Position numbers and translations under genes: made by a program | From: Pythium myriotylum | Lineage: Eukaryota; Oomycota; Peronosporomycetes; Pythiales; Pythiaceae | Assembly: GCA_023091665.1 (NCBI GenBank) | Contig: JALJCQ010000017.1 | Location: forward strand, 496,001 to 560,000 | Reading direction: 5' to 3' | Length of the DNA stretch: 64,000 nucleotides | Notes under the pieces: model-generated | Database searches by the model: none | What the model was told of the DNA's origin: nothing | The model's input: only the letters and a program-made list of their open reading frames with translations | Shown here: positions 40,783 to 50,982 of the stretch, in pieces | How the letters are laid out: the number at the start of each line of letters is the position of its first letter | How positions within the stretch are numbered: the stretch's first letter is position 1

Positions 40783-42556
40783 CTACCAGGTGCCTTCAAT
40801 TACAACCACTCGATCTTTGGCAGATGCCGCAAATTGGAACACCGATCCAAGTAGCTCAGTGCCCAATTGCGCGATCGCGTGTTCCCTCATGCTCGTGTGC
40901 TGTACAACACTAACAAACGCGATCTTGGAGCTGATGGCCAGTGGGCGGTGGATCCGAAGGGCTTTCGATGAGGCATAAAGGGCTTCTTTCGATGAGGCAT
41001 AAGGTTGCCCGGTTAGGTGCGGATACTCAATTCCAGGAGTTGCGCGCTGCACTAACTCGGCCCAGGCTCGCTCAAGTACTTCCCCGAGCGCATCGATGAC
41101 ATCACACCGCCCGGTTAGGCACAGATACTCAATTCCAGGAGTTGATAGCATCGATAGCATCGCACGCCGCACTAACTCGACCCGTGGGTCAGGTTCGTCT
41201 TCTTCGTCTTCTTCCCAGAAGGTGCCGGTCTCTATCGTTAGTCGCTTCAACGAACTCTTGGCGTGGGAGAATATTTCTATGAGCTGAGTGCACAACTGTG
41301 GCATATTTGGTCCATTGATGTCTACAGTCAGATGATCGATTTTGCTCGCGCCACTTGTTAACGAGTTGACCAGAGGGGTGAAGTCCTCGCAGAAAGAATT
41401 GACGATGTGGAGCTCCACGAGATTTGGGCACAAATCCAGGATACGCTCGAGCAGCTGGCCATCGAGGATGGTCTCGCAATCTTCTACGTGGAGCGACAAA
41501 AGCTGGCGTCCATTGATAGCAAGCAGTTCAAGAAACACGTCGGCGAGTGCACCATCGAATGGGTATGGGTTTAGACCAATGTGCAGCGAAGAAACCGTCG
41601 ATTGAGATTCTCGGTGGAAAAACCCAAACGCGAGCCACGCAAGCGAACCATAACCGTAGGCAACAAATTCGCTCAGCGACAAGTGGACTTCTTGGTGGTG
41701 CTTGAGGTACTGGACACCACTTGCCCCCGCAGTGGCAGCCGTAATGGGAGCTCGTGGGAATGAAAGGGCAGAGTGCGGACCTGCATACCAAGAGCCTGTA
41801 AAGGCTTTCAGAATCTTCCGCTTACTGTCGTTTGATATCTTGGAGTCATCGAACTTGATATCGCATTGGGATTGGCTGCGATTTACGTATTCACTTATCT
41901 TTTCGATAGCAGAGGCAGTAATGGTGGTCGGGTTGACGAAGCAAAGTGAAGATACTTCGATCTGGATACTCATACCTGGAGTGCGGAGACCCACTGCATA
42001 CTGGCGTCGTTGGGCTTTCGTAAAACGTTCCAACACAGACCACAGATCGACGATCACCGACTCCGTCAAATCGCACTGAGAGAGCTGTAGCGATAACTCC
42101 AAGATACGGAGACCATACGACATGTTGAAAAGGTCCCTCACTCCGTCGATTGCCATCTTCCTCCGCTCCTTGCGTCAGTAGTTCCTCAAGCATGGCTGGA
42201 GCGGCGTGCGCGATGCGAAACACGAATTGGGGTATGGTATTCTCGCTCGCCCAGGGCTCCCCGACCAATTCGCTCAGCAAATAATTGGCGTCGACTTGCG
42301 GCAAGGCTGCTAATCGTGTGACAAACTTCATGAGGCGGAGTTCCTGGATCCATACCTGGGTCCAGGAGCCGAATGGATGTGGCGTGTGACGATCTGAAGC
42401 GAGCCACACAATCTGCAACGGCGGCTGCACCCTTCCTGTTGTATCATCGTGCACGACCTGCATAAAGCAGGGAGCTTCGTCTTCCTTCTCTCCGAAGAGT
42501 ATCGTCTCGTACTCTCGCAAGGCGCTGAGTGCGACCTCAGTTGCGCTCCTGGACAT
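40783..42556 (-). CDS. Leucine-rich hypothetical protein with a frame switch (LRR/F-box-like)
   Basis: The ATG at 42556 (MSRSATEVALSALREYETIL) starts a frame that looks coding to about 42165. The protein then continues in another frame (MAIDGVRDLFNMSYGL from 42156) to a stop at 40783. A stop lies six codons before that Met in the second frame, so either a 1-nt frameshift occurred or a 55-nt intron (GTGTTT ... CGCAAG, phase 0, about 42223-42169) is removed. The intron model would discard plausible-looking residues. The second part has LRR-like strands (LSLHVEDCETILDG, LVELHIVNSFCED). Near the C-terminus a short segment is duplicated (TPGIEYLCLTG and TPGIEYPHLTG; YASSK twice). No named family; compare the gene at 23543. 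Confidence 0.5.
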
Positions 42557-42815
42557 GCTTCAGTTGGTTAGCTAGTATGTGGGCACGATCTTCACAGGAG
42601 TCTAAAACTTTCGAAGTGACAAAATTTGTGTAGAGTCAAGCAACATTGAGGTTGCACCATAAACGAAAAGTACTGCAACTACTATGGCACCAAAATGAGT
42701 CATTATTCATATCGCAAATCGCATCCACGACTGCCCTCTCACAGAGTGTAACAGTAACAAGGTGAGGTCTATTGGTTTGCTCTTTTAGAAACCTATAGCC
42801 GGCGTTGCGCCTGGA
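42557..42815. other. Intergenic
   Basis: No gene. CCCTCTCACAGAGTG occurs at about 42735 and again at about 43180 inside the RNase H remnant. Confidence 0.35.
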
Positions 42816-43427
42816 TTACGGGGCGAGTTCACGCCTCCAATATGAGAGATCTCCGTCAAGAAGGTCGGCGATGGCTGAGTGGTCTGCTCTCGTCGTGGGA
42901 TGGAGCGCATGACTGCTTTGGGCGGTGTCCATTGCCAGATTGGCCGCGGCGTCCGCCATGCGATTGGCGGCCCGGGGATGGTGCATCCAGGTGTTGACGC
43001 CAAGTAAGTCTGCGATTCTTCGTGCCCGCGCGTATTTGGTCCGTAGGATCTTGTTGAGAGGAGCTCGGTATGCTTGCATCTGTCGAATGATGAGCATGCT
43101 ATCGCCAACGACCGCGAGGGGGGTCCAATGGTGTTGATGAGCTGCCGTCAGCCCAGCCAGCAGGCCCTCGTATTCAGCTTGCCCTCTCACAGAGTGCAAA
43201 ACGATAGTGATGATCTCCGACTGTGCTCTTGTTGAGTGCTGATAGTGATCGATGTGATCAGCAACTGTTTGCGCGCCAGCTCCCGCAGGGTCCCCCTCCT
43301 CAACGCAGCCTCCGCTCACGAGGCGTCGCTGATAATTGTGAAGCCAGAACTGCGATACTTTTGAAATTCGATGAGAGGATTCAGTACGCTGTACTGCAGA
43401 CGGCAACCTTCGGTTGTGATCGGTCAA
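42816..43427 (-). pseudogene. RNase H domain remnant of a retroelement
   Basis: About 200 codons. The recognisable part is the C-terminal two thirds of an RNase HI fold of the reverse-transcriptase-associated type: the alphaA helix EYEGLLAGL (catalytic Glu), the VVGDSM strand (Asp) and the closing HHPRAANRMADAAANLAM (Asp). The first beta-hairpin with the DGG motif is missing or degraded, and no reverse transcriptase is attached. The 3' flank (43380-43605) carries rearranged repeat sequence. A fossil of a retroelement unrelated to the Copia copy upstream, which has a different RNase H. Confidence 0.7.
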
Positions 43428-43605
43428 TCAGTCCTGCTCCAACGTCGGATGGACATGAAAACGAACCGACTGTTGTGACAGATGTCCACTCAACTTCTGC
43501 ATGTGCAGGACCTGAACATGCAGAAGTTGAGCCCGCAATACCATGAAAGCATCGTCGACACAACAGCTTCTGTCCGATCGTGATGTCGCTGAACTTCTGC
43601 ACTCT
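43391..43605. repeat. Rearranged copy of a dispersed repeat, with a perfect 15-bp inverted repeat
   Basis: Bases 43391-43480 resemble 46187-46275 in the same orientation (shared GTGATCGG and TCGGATGGACATG). Bases 43560-43602 resemble 46381-46430 in the opposite orientation (shared GATCGGACAGAAGCTGTTG). Between them, TCAACTTCTGCATGT and its exact complement flank an 11-nt loop near 43491-43531. The right half of the repeat appears inverted relative to the 46-kb copy. Confidence 0.6.
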
Positions 43606-43976
43606 GTCTTCCCGTTGGCGATACAGTACGTCCCAGTTTGATCAACTCGACGCAATGCGCTCATACAATTCAGCAGATCTGTATTTAGCGCATTGTACAA
43701 CGCAAAGTGGACTAAAAGCTCGTCTGCTCCACTTGAGAATCAATTTGTACGTCGCACGTACATATACACGAAGAAGCGACAAGAAGTTGAACGCTCTTCT
43801 GTTTCCAGTGGACAAGATTCGTGGTTATCTGCATAGTCATTGCTGCGAGGTGGATGATTCCAATGAGAAAACAGTATGAGTCAGAAGCTCTTACTCGTAC
43901 TCTCTTGGTAGGCGCTGTTCTAGACGTTCCAGGTGTCAGACGACCATGACGACCAACCGCTAGACGCGACGAAACT
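43606..43976. other. Intergenic
   Basis: No supported gene between the dispersed repeat and the hairpins. Confidence 0.4.
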
Positions 43977-44060
43977 GACGGTGATGGTGTATCAATGATA
44001 TACCATAACCGTCAGTAGCGGCTGTGGAGCATGATACAATATCATGCTCCACAACGAAAT
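43977..44060. repeat. Two adjacent hairpins
   Basis: Hairpin 1 (about 43977-44015): TGACGGT and ACCGTCA as outer arms with ATGGTGTATC and its near complement inside. Hairpin 2 (about 44028-44057): GTGGAGCATGATA and its exact complement around a 3-nt loop. They lie next to retroelement debris and could be a small foldback element. Confidence 0.75.
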
Positions 44061-44296
44061 CCAAACATGAAGGTGGAATGTGCCAACCGCGAAGTATTAA
44101 TAGCCATCCACTCCACCACTGAGGTCTACGCAACACTTGTGATGAATTGCAACGTGTCTCTGTCATGAATCAAATGTATTGAGAGGATATCAACGATATC
44201 AACTGAGAGATAGAGGTCTAGACTCCGCCCTAGGTTGTGCTGCGAGACACTCGATACCTTGTGTAGTGATCGATCTACGGTCCCAAGCACATCCTC

Positions 44297-45430
44297 TTAG
44301 GCACCAGGGTGGAGGCCGAGCTCGCCGGGGCTCGGCTTGCCCTGCACTTCGCCGAAGTACAACGCGAGCGTCGCCTTCAAGTTCTCCATGCTGGCGCGAT
44401 CCTCCATCCACGACTGAAACTTGAGCGAACCAGCCTGCGGGATCTGCCATGGACGGGGAGAACCCGGCGTCTCGTCCACATCCACGCGCGTGGAGATACC
44501 CTTGTACACAGTGCTCTGCGTCGCCTTGGAGAGAGCCCAGTTGACGAAGAGCTTGGCCGCGGCCGGGCGAGGCGCTTTCTTGAGGATGGCGATGCGCTGG
44601 CCCCACGAGAGGTACGGCGAGCTGGCATTCTTGCCGGTGATGACGCGAATGGTACTACCAGTGGGCTCGCTTCCAGCAATCCCGATCGCTTTCGTCTTCG
44701 CAGCGACAAACTCGCCAGCGCTGTCAGAGCCTCGCTTGAAAAGCAAGTTCTGCTGGCTAAGTTTGCGCACCCAGTCCCAGCCATACTTGTCAATGTACTG
44801 CGCGTAAACGAAGAGCGAGGCGTCGTCGTCGTGCGGGTAAATGGAGGCCATGTGGTTCCTGTAGACCGGGTCGCTGAGGTCCTCGGCGGTCTTGGGGATC
44901 GGCAAGCCAGCCGCCTTCAGTTGCGCCTCGTCATAGAAGTAGCTGAACGTGAACACAACGTGCGCCGCCCAGGCGCCGTCCGGGTCAACGAAGCCCGGAT
45001 AGATCTTGGAGAAGCCCGCCGGCTTGTAGTGGAGCAGCTTGCCTTCTTTCTTCCAACGTGGGTAATCCTGCACTGTCTGCAGAGCGACAACATCTGCCAC
45101 GAGCGAGTTGGTCGCGAGCTGATTGTCGATGCGCACGTTATGGTACTTGGAATAGTCGACGATCATGGTAAGGTTGATCTTGGGGTAAGCGGCACGGAAA
45201 GCCTCGGCAACCCAATCTTGCTGGCTCGATGAGTCTCCGCCGTGGTACACCACGAGCTTCCCTCCCTCCTTGATCGCCTCTTCGTAGAGCTGATCGAGCG
45301 ACTTGGTTTCTTCCTCGATAGAGGTTGTGTTTCCGTCTCTTTGGAGGGCGGTCACGCACTTGGCAGTGGCTGCTTCCGTCGTTGCGGCTAGGATCGCGGC
45401 CAGTGGCGCGAGGAGGGCGAGCACTTGCAT
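44297..45430 (-). CDS. Secreted bacterial-type ABC transporter solute-binding protein (Fe3+/AfuA-FutA-like fold)
   Basis: 377 residues. The ATG at 45430 is chosen for its signal peptide (MQVLALLAPLAAILAATTEA) and an Inr-like start about 50 bp upstream. The mature protein has the type 2 periplasmic-binding fold: GGKLVVYHGGDSSSQQDWVAEAF at the first strand, the hinge region with VADVVALQTVQDY, FTFSYFYDE, and the family C-terminal KLFVNWALSKATQ. In bacteria these proteins deliver ferric iron or other small ligands to an ABC importer. No permease or ATPase gene is nearby, and an oomycete has no periplasm, so this one presumably works outside the cell in binding or scavenging a ligand. The ligand-binding tyrosines cannot be assigned by eye. 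The origin is probably horizontal transfer. Confidence 0.82.
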   Translation of the reverse strand: MQVLALLAPLAAILAATTEAATAKCVTALQRDGNTTSIEEETKSLDQLYEEAIKEGGKLVVYHGGDSSSQQDWVAEAFRAAYPKINLTMIVDYSKYHNVRIDNQLATNSLVADVVALQTVQDYPRWKKEGKLLHYKPAGFSKIYPGFVDPDGAWAAHVVFTFSYFYDEAQLKAAGLPIPKTAEDLSDPVYRNHMASIYPHDDDASLFVYAQYIDKYGWDWVRKLSQQNLLFKRGSDSAGEFVAAKTKAIGIAGSEPTGSTIRVITGKNASSPYLSWGQRIAILKKAPRPAAAKLFVNWALSKATQSTVYKGISTRVDVDETPGSPRPWQIPQAGSLKFQSWMEDRASMENLKATLALYFGEVQGKPSPGELGLHPGA

Positions 45431-45477
45431 CGTTGTTCGGTGTTGGGTGTTGGGTTGTTTGACCTGGCACTGGAGAT

Positions 45478-45494
45478 CGAAGTTTGAGAATGAA
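45478..45494 (-). promoter_or_regulatory. Inr/FPR-like core promoter of the solute-binding protein
   Basis: TTCATTCTCAAACTTCG on the minus strand, about 50-65 bp upstream of the ATG at 45430. Confidence 0.45.
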
Positions 45495-46964
45495 GAGTGA
45501 CTGGCTCCATGCAAGTAGTGGCGCTTTTTCGCGTTACACAGGTGGCTAGTGCTTCTCATTGTATTGTTGGAGGCAGCGACACAACACAATTTGTGACGGG
45601 CCATGTCTCAGACAGATCGAACGCGTTCCACCCACACTTTTGCCAAAACAACTGCTGACCCCACGTGAACCGAGCCACGGTCGACATCATGGGCATTACT
45701 CGAATATGAAGACTATATCATATGGGCTCCTGGAATTTCCGAGCGGATATAGTCTTTGAAGACTGAGCAGCACGATCCGCCCGTGCAGCTTCACTGGAAC
45801 TGTTCTGCTCAATCGTCTGTGCTCGCGATCTAGTAATCGAGCGTCGAAACGTGTCGCGTACAGTTTCTACTTGCCCGAGCCCATCAATACCCTACGTTGA
45901 GTAGATCGTCGCGCGTAACGGTTGGTGCTTTTCGGACATTGGAGCGTAGGAGTGAGAAGACCACTCACGAGTGGTCCTGCTTCGACAACCTCGCTGGAGT
46001 CATGGTGACTCACCAGCGCCATATTATTATGTAGCGGAACACCAATGAGCTGACAGATGCAGGAGTGCTAGTGCGGATCTCTTTGCTCACTTTGCTTTCA
46101 TCAATCGCAATGCCAACTCCTCACAAACACCATATCATGGATTATCACCAAGATCTCCAGTGCGTCTGAATCTAGATGAGGATGCAGCACGCTACTGTAG
46201 AACGGCAGTCTCCGGCTGTGATCGGAATGAATTCGAATCCCTCCTGCTTCTACTTCGGATGGACATGGAAGCCAAGCGACTGCTGCGACATTTGGACATC
46301 TTGTTGCCCACTTTGTGTTGAACACTGCGAACAGTGCATGTCTGCTCAGTTGTGTCGAACTGACACGCACTGTTTTTGCCCACCGGAAGACAGACTGCGG
46401 AAATTCAGCAATAATCTCATGATCGGACAGAAGCTGTTGGGTCATTGAACAAGATACACTACTACGGTTTTTGTGGCAGGTTCCATAGCCAAAACCACTC
46501 GGTGAGTACGAATGGAATATCGCTTCTCTCGTATCACTGTGAAGACAAGAACCGCTTGCTCACAGATACGTTGCATGTCCATGTCCACCCGTGCTTCTCG
46601 CCCACCGACTGCATTAGAGGATATGATCCGCTCTGCAAGGCTCTTTGTGAGACACCATAGCTCATAGACCTAAGTACAATATGCCACGCCGAAAGGATGG
46701 ACAAACACTTCGTCTACAGCGACATGCTGTGGTCAACGTCTGTTTGGTATGACGAAATATGTGACGTGTGTATCACAAGTCGCATAAATCCAGTTACAGT
46801 CAACCATTCGAAATCGAATATCCTTTTCGATTCGATTGCGTACCGTGGCGTATAGTGTCACTCTTTCGAGGGTGCGAGCAGCTCCAAAGGATCGCGTTCC
46901 CATTCCACAGCAAAAACACGCGAGCCCGTCGAGCTCGCCGCCGCCCATTCTCGCTCTGCTCGCC
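45495..46964. other. Intergenic with repeats
   Basis: No supported gene. It contains an 11-bp inverted repeat (AAGACTATATC at 45709-45719, complement at 45746-45756) and, at about 46187-46430, the uninverted copy of the dispersed repeat also found at 43391-43605. The importin alpha promoter should lie in the last 200 bp. Confidence 0.45.
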
Positions 46965-48692
46965 ATGGCCCGCACGCCACGCAGTTCGCTCAAGAAGCAC
47001 GACGTCTCGGCCGACTCGCGCGCGTCCAAGGCGCGTCGCGAGCGCACGACCACGCAGATCCGCAAGGACAAGCGCCGCGAGACCGTGCAGGCCAAGCGTC
47101 GCCGCCTGCTCTCGAGTGACGACGTCGAGCTCTCGGGTCGCGACATTGCGCAGCTCGTGGAGATCCTCAAGGGAAACGGAGAGGCCGACGCGAACCACGC
47201 CGAGCAGTACGACGTGCTCAAGGAGATCCGCGCGCTGCTGGCGGCGAACGAACACGACTACGACGCGGTCGAGCAGGTCATCGAGTCCGGGGTACGTTGG
47301 ACTCGGTGGAATGAAAAGGCTAGCGAGGCGTTCTTTGTTCACGGATAGCTGTGCTAGATCGTCCCGGTGCTTGTCGCGCTGCTCAACTCGGCGTCGCCGT
47401 TGAGCTCGTCGACGCGATCGGGCGGCGAGGTGTACAAAGAGATCCTCTGGTGCCTCACTAACATTGCGAGTGGTCAATACGAGCACACGAAGCTCGTGCT
47501 TCCGGCGGTTCCCCGACTCTTGCAATTCCTCGAAGGTTCGAACTACACGCTTGCAGAGCACGCCGCTTGGGTCTTGGGCAACATCGCTGCCGACTGTGAC
47601 GAGTTCCGTCAACAGCTCATCAAGAATGGCGCGATCGTTCCGCTTACGAAGCAGTTGCTTGCTCGTCAAGAGCCGCAGCTGGCGAAGACTTGCGCATGGG
47701 CGTTGTCAAACATTGCGCGCGGCCACGAAACGTCGGCGAAACCGTTCGTCGATGCTGGAATTATCGCTGTCGTCGTCGGAGGTCTCCAGCAGGGACAACC
47801 AAACTCTTTTGATGAAGGTATCGTGATTGAAGTCGCGTGGTTGCTGAGCTGCCTTACCGCGCGCGAAGAAGAGTATCTGAAACTATGGCTCGAGAGTGGA
47901 TTGATCGAGCTCTTGCTGCCGTACTTCGCGACGTCGGACGAGCTGTTGCTAACTCCGATTCTCCGAGTGTTTGGCAACATTTGCTGTGGATCGTTCGACC
48001 ACCACACGGACGAGTGGCAATTGCCGTACATCGATCGGCTTCTCCAAGGCGACTCAATCTTCTTGCGAAAGCTCTACGAGTTCTTGCAGCCGGATGTCGC
48101 GTCCACGCATGCCCACCTTGCTTCCGAATCCGCGTGGGTCATTTCCAACCTCGCGACCCACGACGTGCGCGTCGTGGATCTGCTCTTACAGGCCGGCTTC
48201 TTGCCTCTTCTCGGTCAACACTTCCACAGTGGCAGCTTCGAAGTTCGTCGTGAAGCTGCGTTCGCATTGACCAACATTGCGCTGACGAGCGTCGCTCATC
48301 TGGACCAAGTGCTCGTGCTCGACGTGCTCAAGGGGTATCTCCAGCTTTTGAGCGCTGCTGATGTTGCCATAGTTGGCAACTCGCTTCGCTTCATTGAATT
48401 CATTCTGCGCGCCACTCCGAACGGTGTCTCTCTTATCGAATCGAACGATGGCATCGAAGCGATCGAGAATGTGCAGTTTCAGTCGGAGGAGACCCACTTG
48501 TCCCAGTGGGCAGAGGCGCTCGTCAACGAGTTCTACGGCGAGAACTACGGCATCAATTCTCCGCCTAGTGTCGGCGCTGTTGGTGGCGCTGTTCCCTCGT
48601 TCAACTTCGAACTCCCACCTCCAGCAGCGACGGAGACGCCAGGCGGCCGCGGCCGTGGCTCCCACATGACCGTACCAGCGTGGAAAAAGTGA
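46965..48692 (+). CDS. Importin subunit alpha
   Basis: Exons 46965-47291 and 47358-48692 (intron 66 nt, phase 0) give 553 residues, close to the usual 520-550. The N-terminus is a basic importin-beta-binding (IBB) domain, including RRERTTTQIRKDKRRE and QAKRRR. About ten ARM repeats follow with the family's Trp/Asn array residues: EILWCLTNIASG, AAWVLGNIA, CAWALSNIARG, VAWLLSCLT, SAWVISNLAT, AAFALTNIAL. The C-terminus holds the acidic GEN-NYGI patch typical of alpha importins. Role: adaptor that binds classical nuclear localisation signals and carries cargo with importin beta through the nuclear pore. No anomalies seen. Confidence 0.95.
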
Positions 48693-48778
48693 GGGCTCTC
48701 TTCATATTAGCAGACAATCGATCGTAGTACAGCGTGTGTGTGGAAGGCATTATATACTCTACAAACTCAGCTAAAGGG

Positions 48779-49243
48779 TTACTTGACTCGGACATCCTTG
48801 TGCGGTTTGAATGCTGGCGACTGCGTGGGCAGCAGTTCGTGGGACAGCACGAGCAGGAAGCGAGCGCACAACATGGCACCAAACACTGCGATCAGCGCGC
48901 CGAAGAGAAACGTGACGCCGCCTTGGATCTCGTTATGCACGAAGAAGAGCACGCCGTACACGACATTGGCGAGCGAGACGGCGAAGAACATGTACCGGTT
49001 GCCGACCACGAGCTTCTCTTTGCAGGCGCACGTGCCGACCGTGAGCAGCACGGCGGCGCCGAGCAGCGCGATCTGGACGAGCATAAAGAAGATGAAGAGA
49101 GGCGTCGGCTTGTCCATGGCGCCGAAGAACGGGTTCGTGCTGCGCGCGAGCATGAAGACGCACTCGAAGATCACGAGCCCGTTGAGCAGCACGATGGCGC
49201 TCGTGTGCTTACACCGCTCGCTGAGCAAATCGGCGGCCGCCAT
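48779..49243 (-). CDS. Small four-pass membrane protein, unknown function
   Basis: 154 residues from the ATG at 49243, which starts directly before the first hydrophobic segment; upstream in-frame residues are low-complexity and lie in a GA-rich stretch. Four predicted membrane spans: IVLLNGLVIFECVFML, LFIFFMLVQIALLGAAVLL, YMFFAVSLANVVYGVLFF and VTFLFGALIAVFGAMLCARF. A CAC-E motif sits in the loop after TM2. The tail is basic (KPHKDVRVK). The overall MARVEL/tetraspan-like layout does not allow a family call. Convergent with importin alpha. Confidence 0.7.
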   Translation of the reverse strand: MAAADLLSERCKHTSAIVLLNGLVIFECVFMLARSTNPFFGAMDKPTPLFIFFMLVQIALLGAAVLLTVGTCACKEKLVVGNRYMFFAVSLANVVYGVLFFVHNEIQGGVTFLFGALIAVFGAMLCARFLLVLSHELLPTQSPAFKPHKDVRVK

Positions 49244-50982
49244 GGTGTCAGGTCGAGTGCGCTCGACTCGCGTTGCGAAGGACTGAGCGAGTGCGCGACT
49301 GTGAGAAACAGAGAGAGAGATAGAGAGCGAGAGACGGCGACCGTCTGGAGGCAGCTCGGGTGGCTGATCGAGCAGGCGACTTGTGGGGCGCCGTGGCGAT
49401 CCGCTTGGCGCCGAAGAAGTGGAGGCCTTTCCCTTCCTTCCCATCTCCCCTGACTCTTCCGATCCGGATTTCTGGCGAGGAGATGGAGCTCTTGGATCAG
49501 ACTCAGAATTTGTTTAAATTGCATTATGATTGGTACATGAGGAGGTATAGGGATGTATGATTGGCTGATTTTAAAAGGGATTAGGGTTCCTAGCCTGAGT
49601 GACAAAACGTGCATATATATACCACAAAACAGACTAACCCAGGGACCATCACTCTGTCGAAGTTTAGACTGGCAAACCCACCAATCAGAAGCCGGGGATG
49701 GCCCCCAGCTGGCGGTCGAAATCGTCCAATCGTCAACGGAGCTCGAGATCAGATGAACCCATCTCGCGGCCACCACTGCCCGAGCTCTCGCTCGCTCTCT
49801 GGCGCGCGATGATCGCGAGTCGCGAGCGCCGCGCGGGCCAAAACGGTCGACGCGATCGCGACAGCGCTGTCGGGCGCGTCGCGGCGCGTCGAACGCGCCC
49901 TCGTTCGAGGAAATTGAGCCACGGGAAGCCCCTCAAATCGCTGACGACGGTGCCACTTCCGCCCTCACAGTGGCACTCGACGAGGCTCTGTGCTCACCAA
50001 GACGTCTTGCGGATCCGACGGATCGAGAGAAAGAGATGGTGGTCGATCTGCCAGGAAGAGAGGGGAGAAAGAAAGGAGCGTGGCTTTTGACCCATCGACG
50101 ATGTGGGGTTCTGCGCACTGAGACCGATTGGGTTCCAAAAACATCTCTGTGATCGTGCCGTCGCTGGACCACCACACAAGAATTTACGCTGCGATGCGAT
50201 GGCTTGGGAAGACTCGGGATTCGCGCCGTGGTCGAGTAAAGATCTCGTCGGAAGATGTGTTTTCGGTGTCTTCTCCTGCATGAGGCACGTTTTGCTTTTT
50301 CGGCCATGCGACTGACGCGAGATCTGTGTCATGGGAGCGTTGGCACGCACTGTCGCATTGGTGGTCCCCATACAGAGAGGATCGGGAGGACTGTCTTATT
50401 TGTGGATCTGTATGGACGGAACGTGGTTCAGTTTCATTGTTGAGACAGGCGAAGTCGCGTCAAGTTGCTTTAGCCCCTGCGAGCAGATTGTTTGCTTGGT
50501 CGAGTTTGGGGCGCTTGACGGAATCACTTGATCGGTCCCTCTGGCGGCCATCATTGGTATATACGTCCATGGGTATATTTCTAGTGTTAGATCAGCTGCA
50601 CTGGCTTCGAACTTCAGAGATCACCGGCGGACAGGAAGGTCGCAACCACGAAGCCGGACAGGGCACCAAACAAGGATAACGGAGAAGAATGGAAACCCAG
50701 CGCTCCTGCTCCCAAGACCGCTGGAAGTTGTTGAGGGATGGCAGCCTAACTTGTTTATCAAGGTCCTCTACATTCAAGAACACTGATCTCTTGGAGGGCT
50801 TTTCTGCAAGTTGATTCACGTCACCTCGGAATCATTTTCAGGTGCCAGTCGCATGAGATTGCAGAGTCACAATCAATACGGCCAAGCTATTTTGGTCAAG
50901 CGAGAAGCTCACTCAAAAGGCCTCGAAATGTTTAGTGGGGCTCCCGGGGTATCTCTCTCAACTTTGCCAACTAGCCACCCAG
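49244..50982. other. Intergenic, no supported gene
   Basis: About 1.7 kb with only short overlapping frames lacking recognisable content. It includes a GAGA-rich run near 49303-49332 next to the membrane protein start. Confidence 0.45.

Noticed and set aside
42816..43427. RNase H remnant as part of the Copia element family
   Set aside because: Its helices and HHPRAANRMAD motif are of a different RNase H type from the EAEYMAL/EDNQGA form in the Copia copy.
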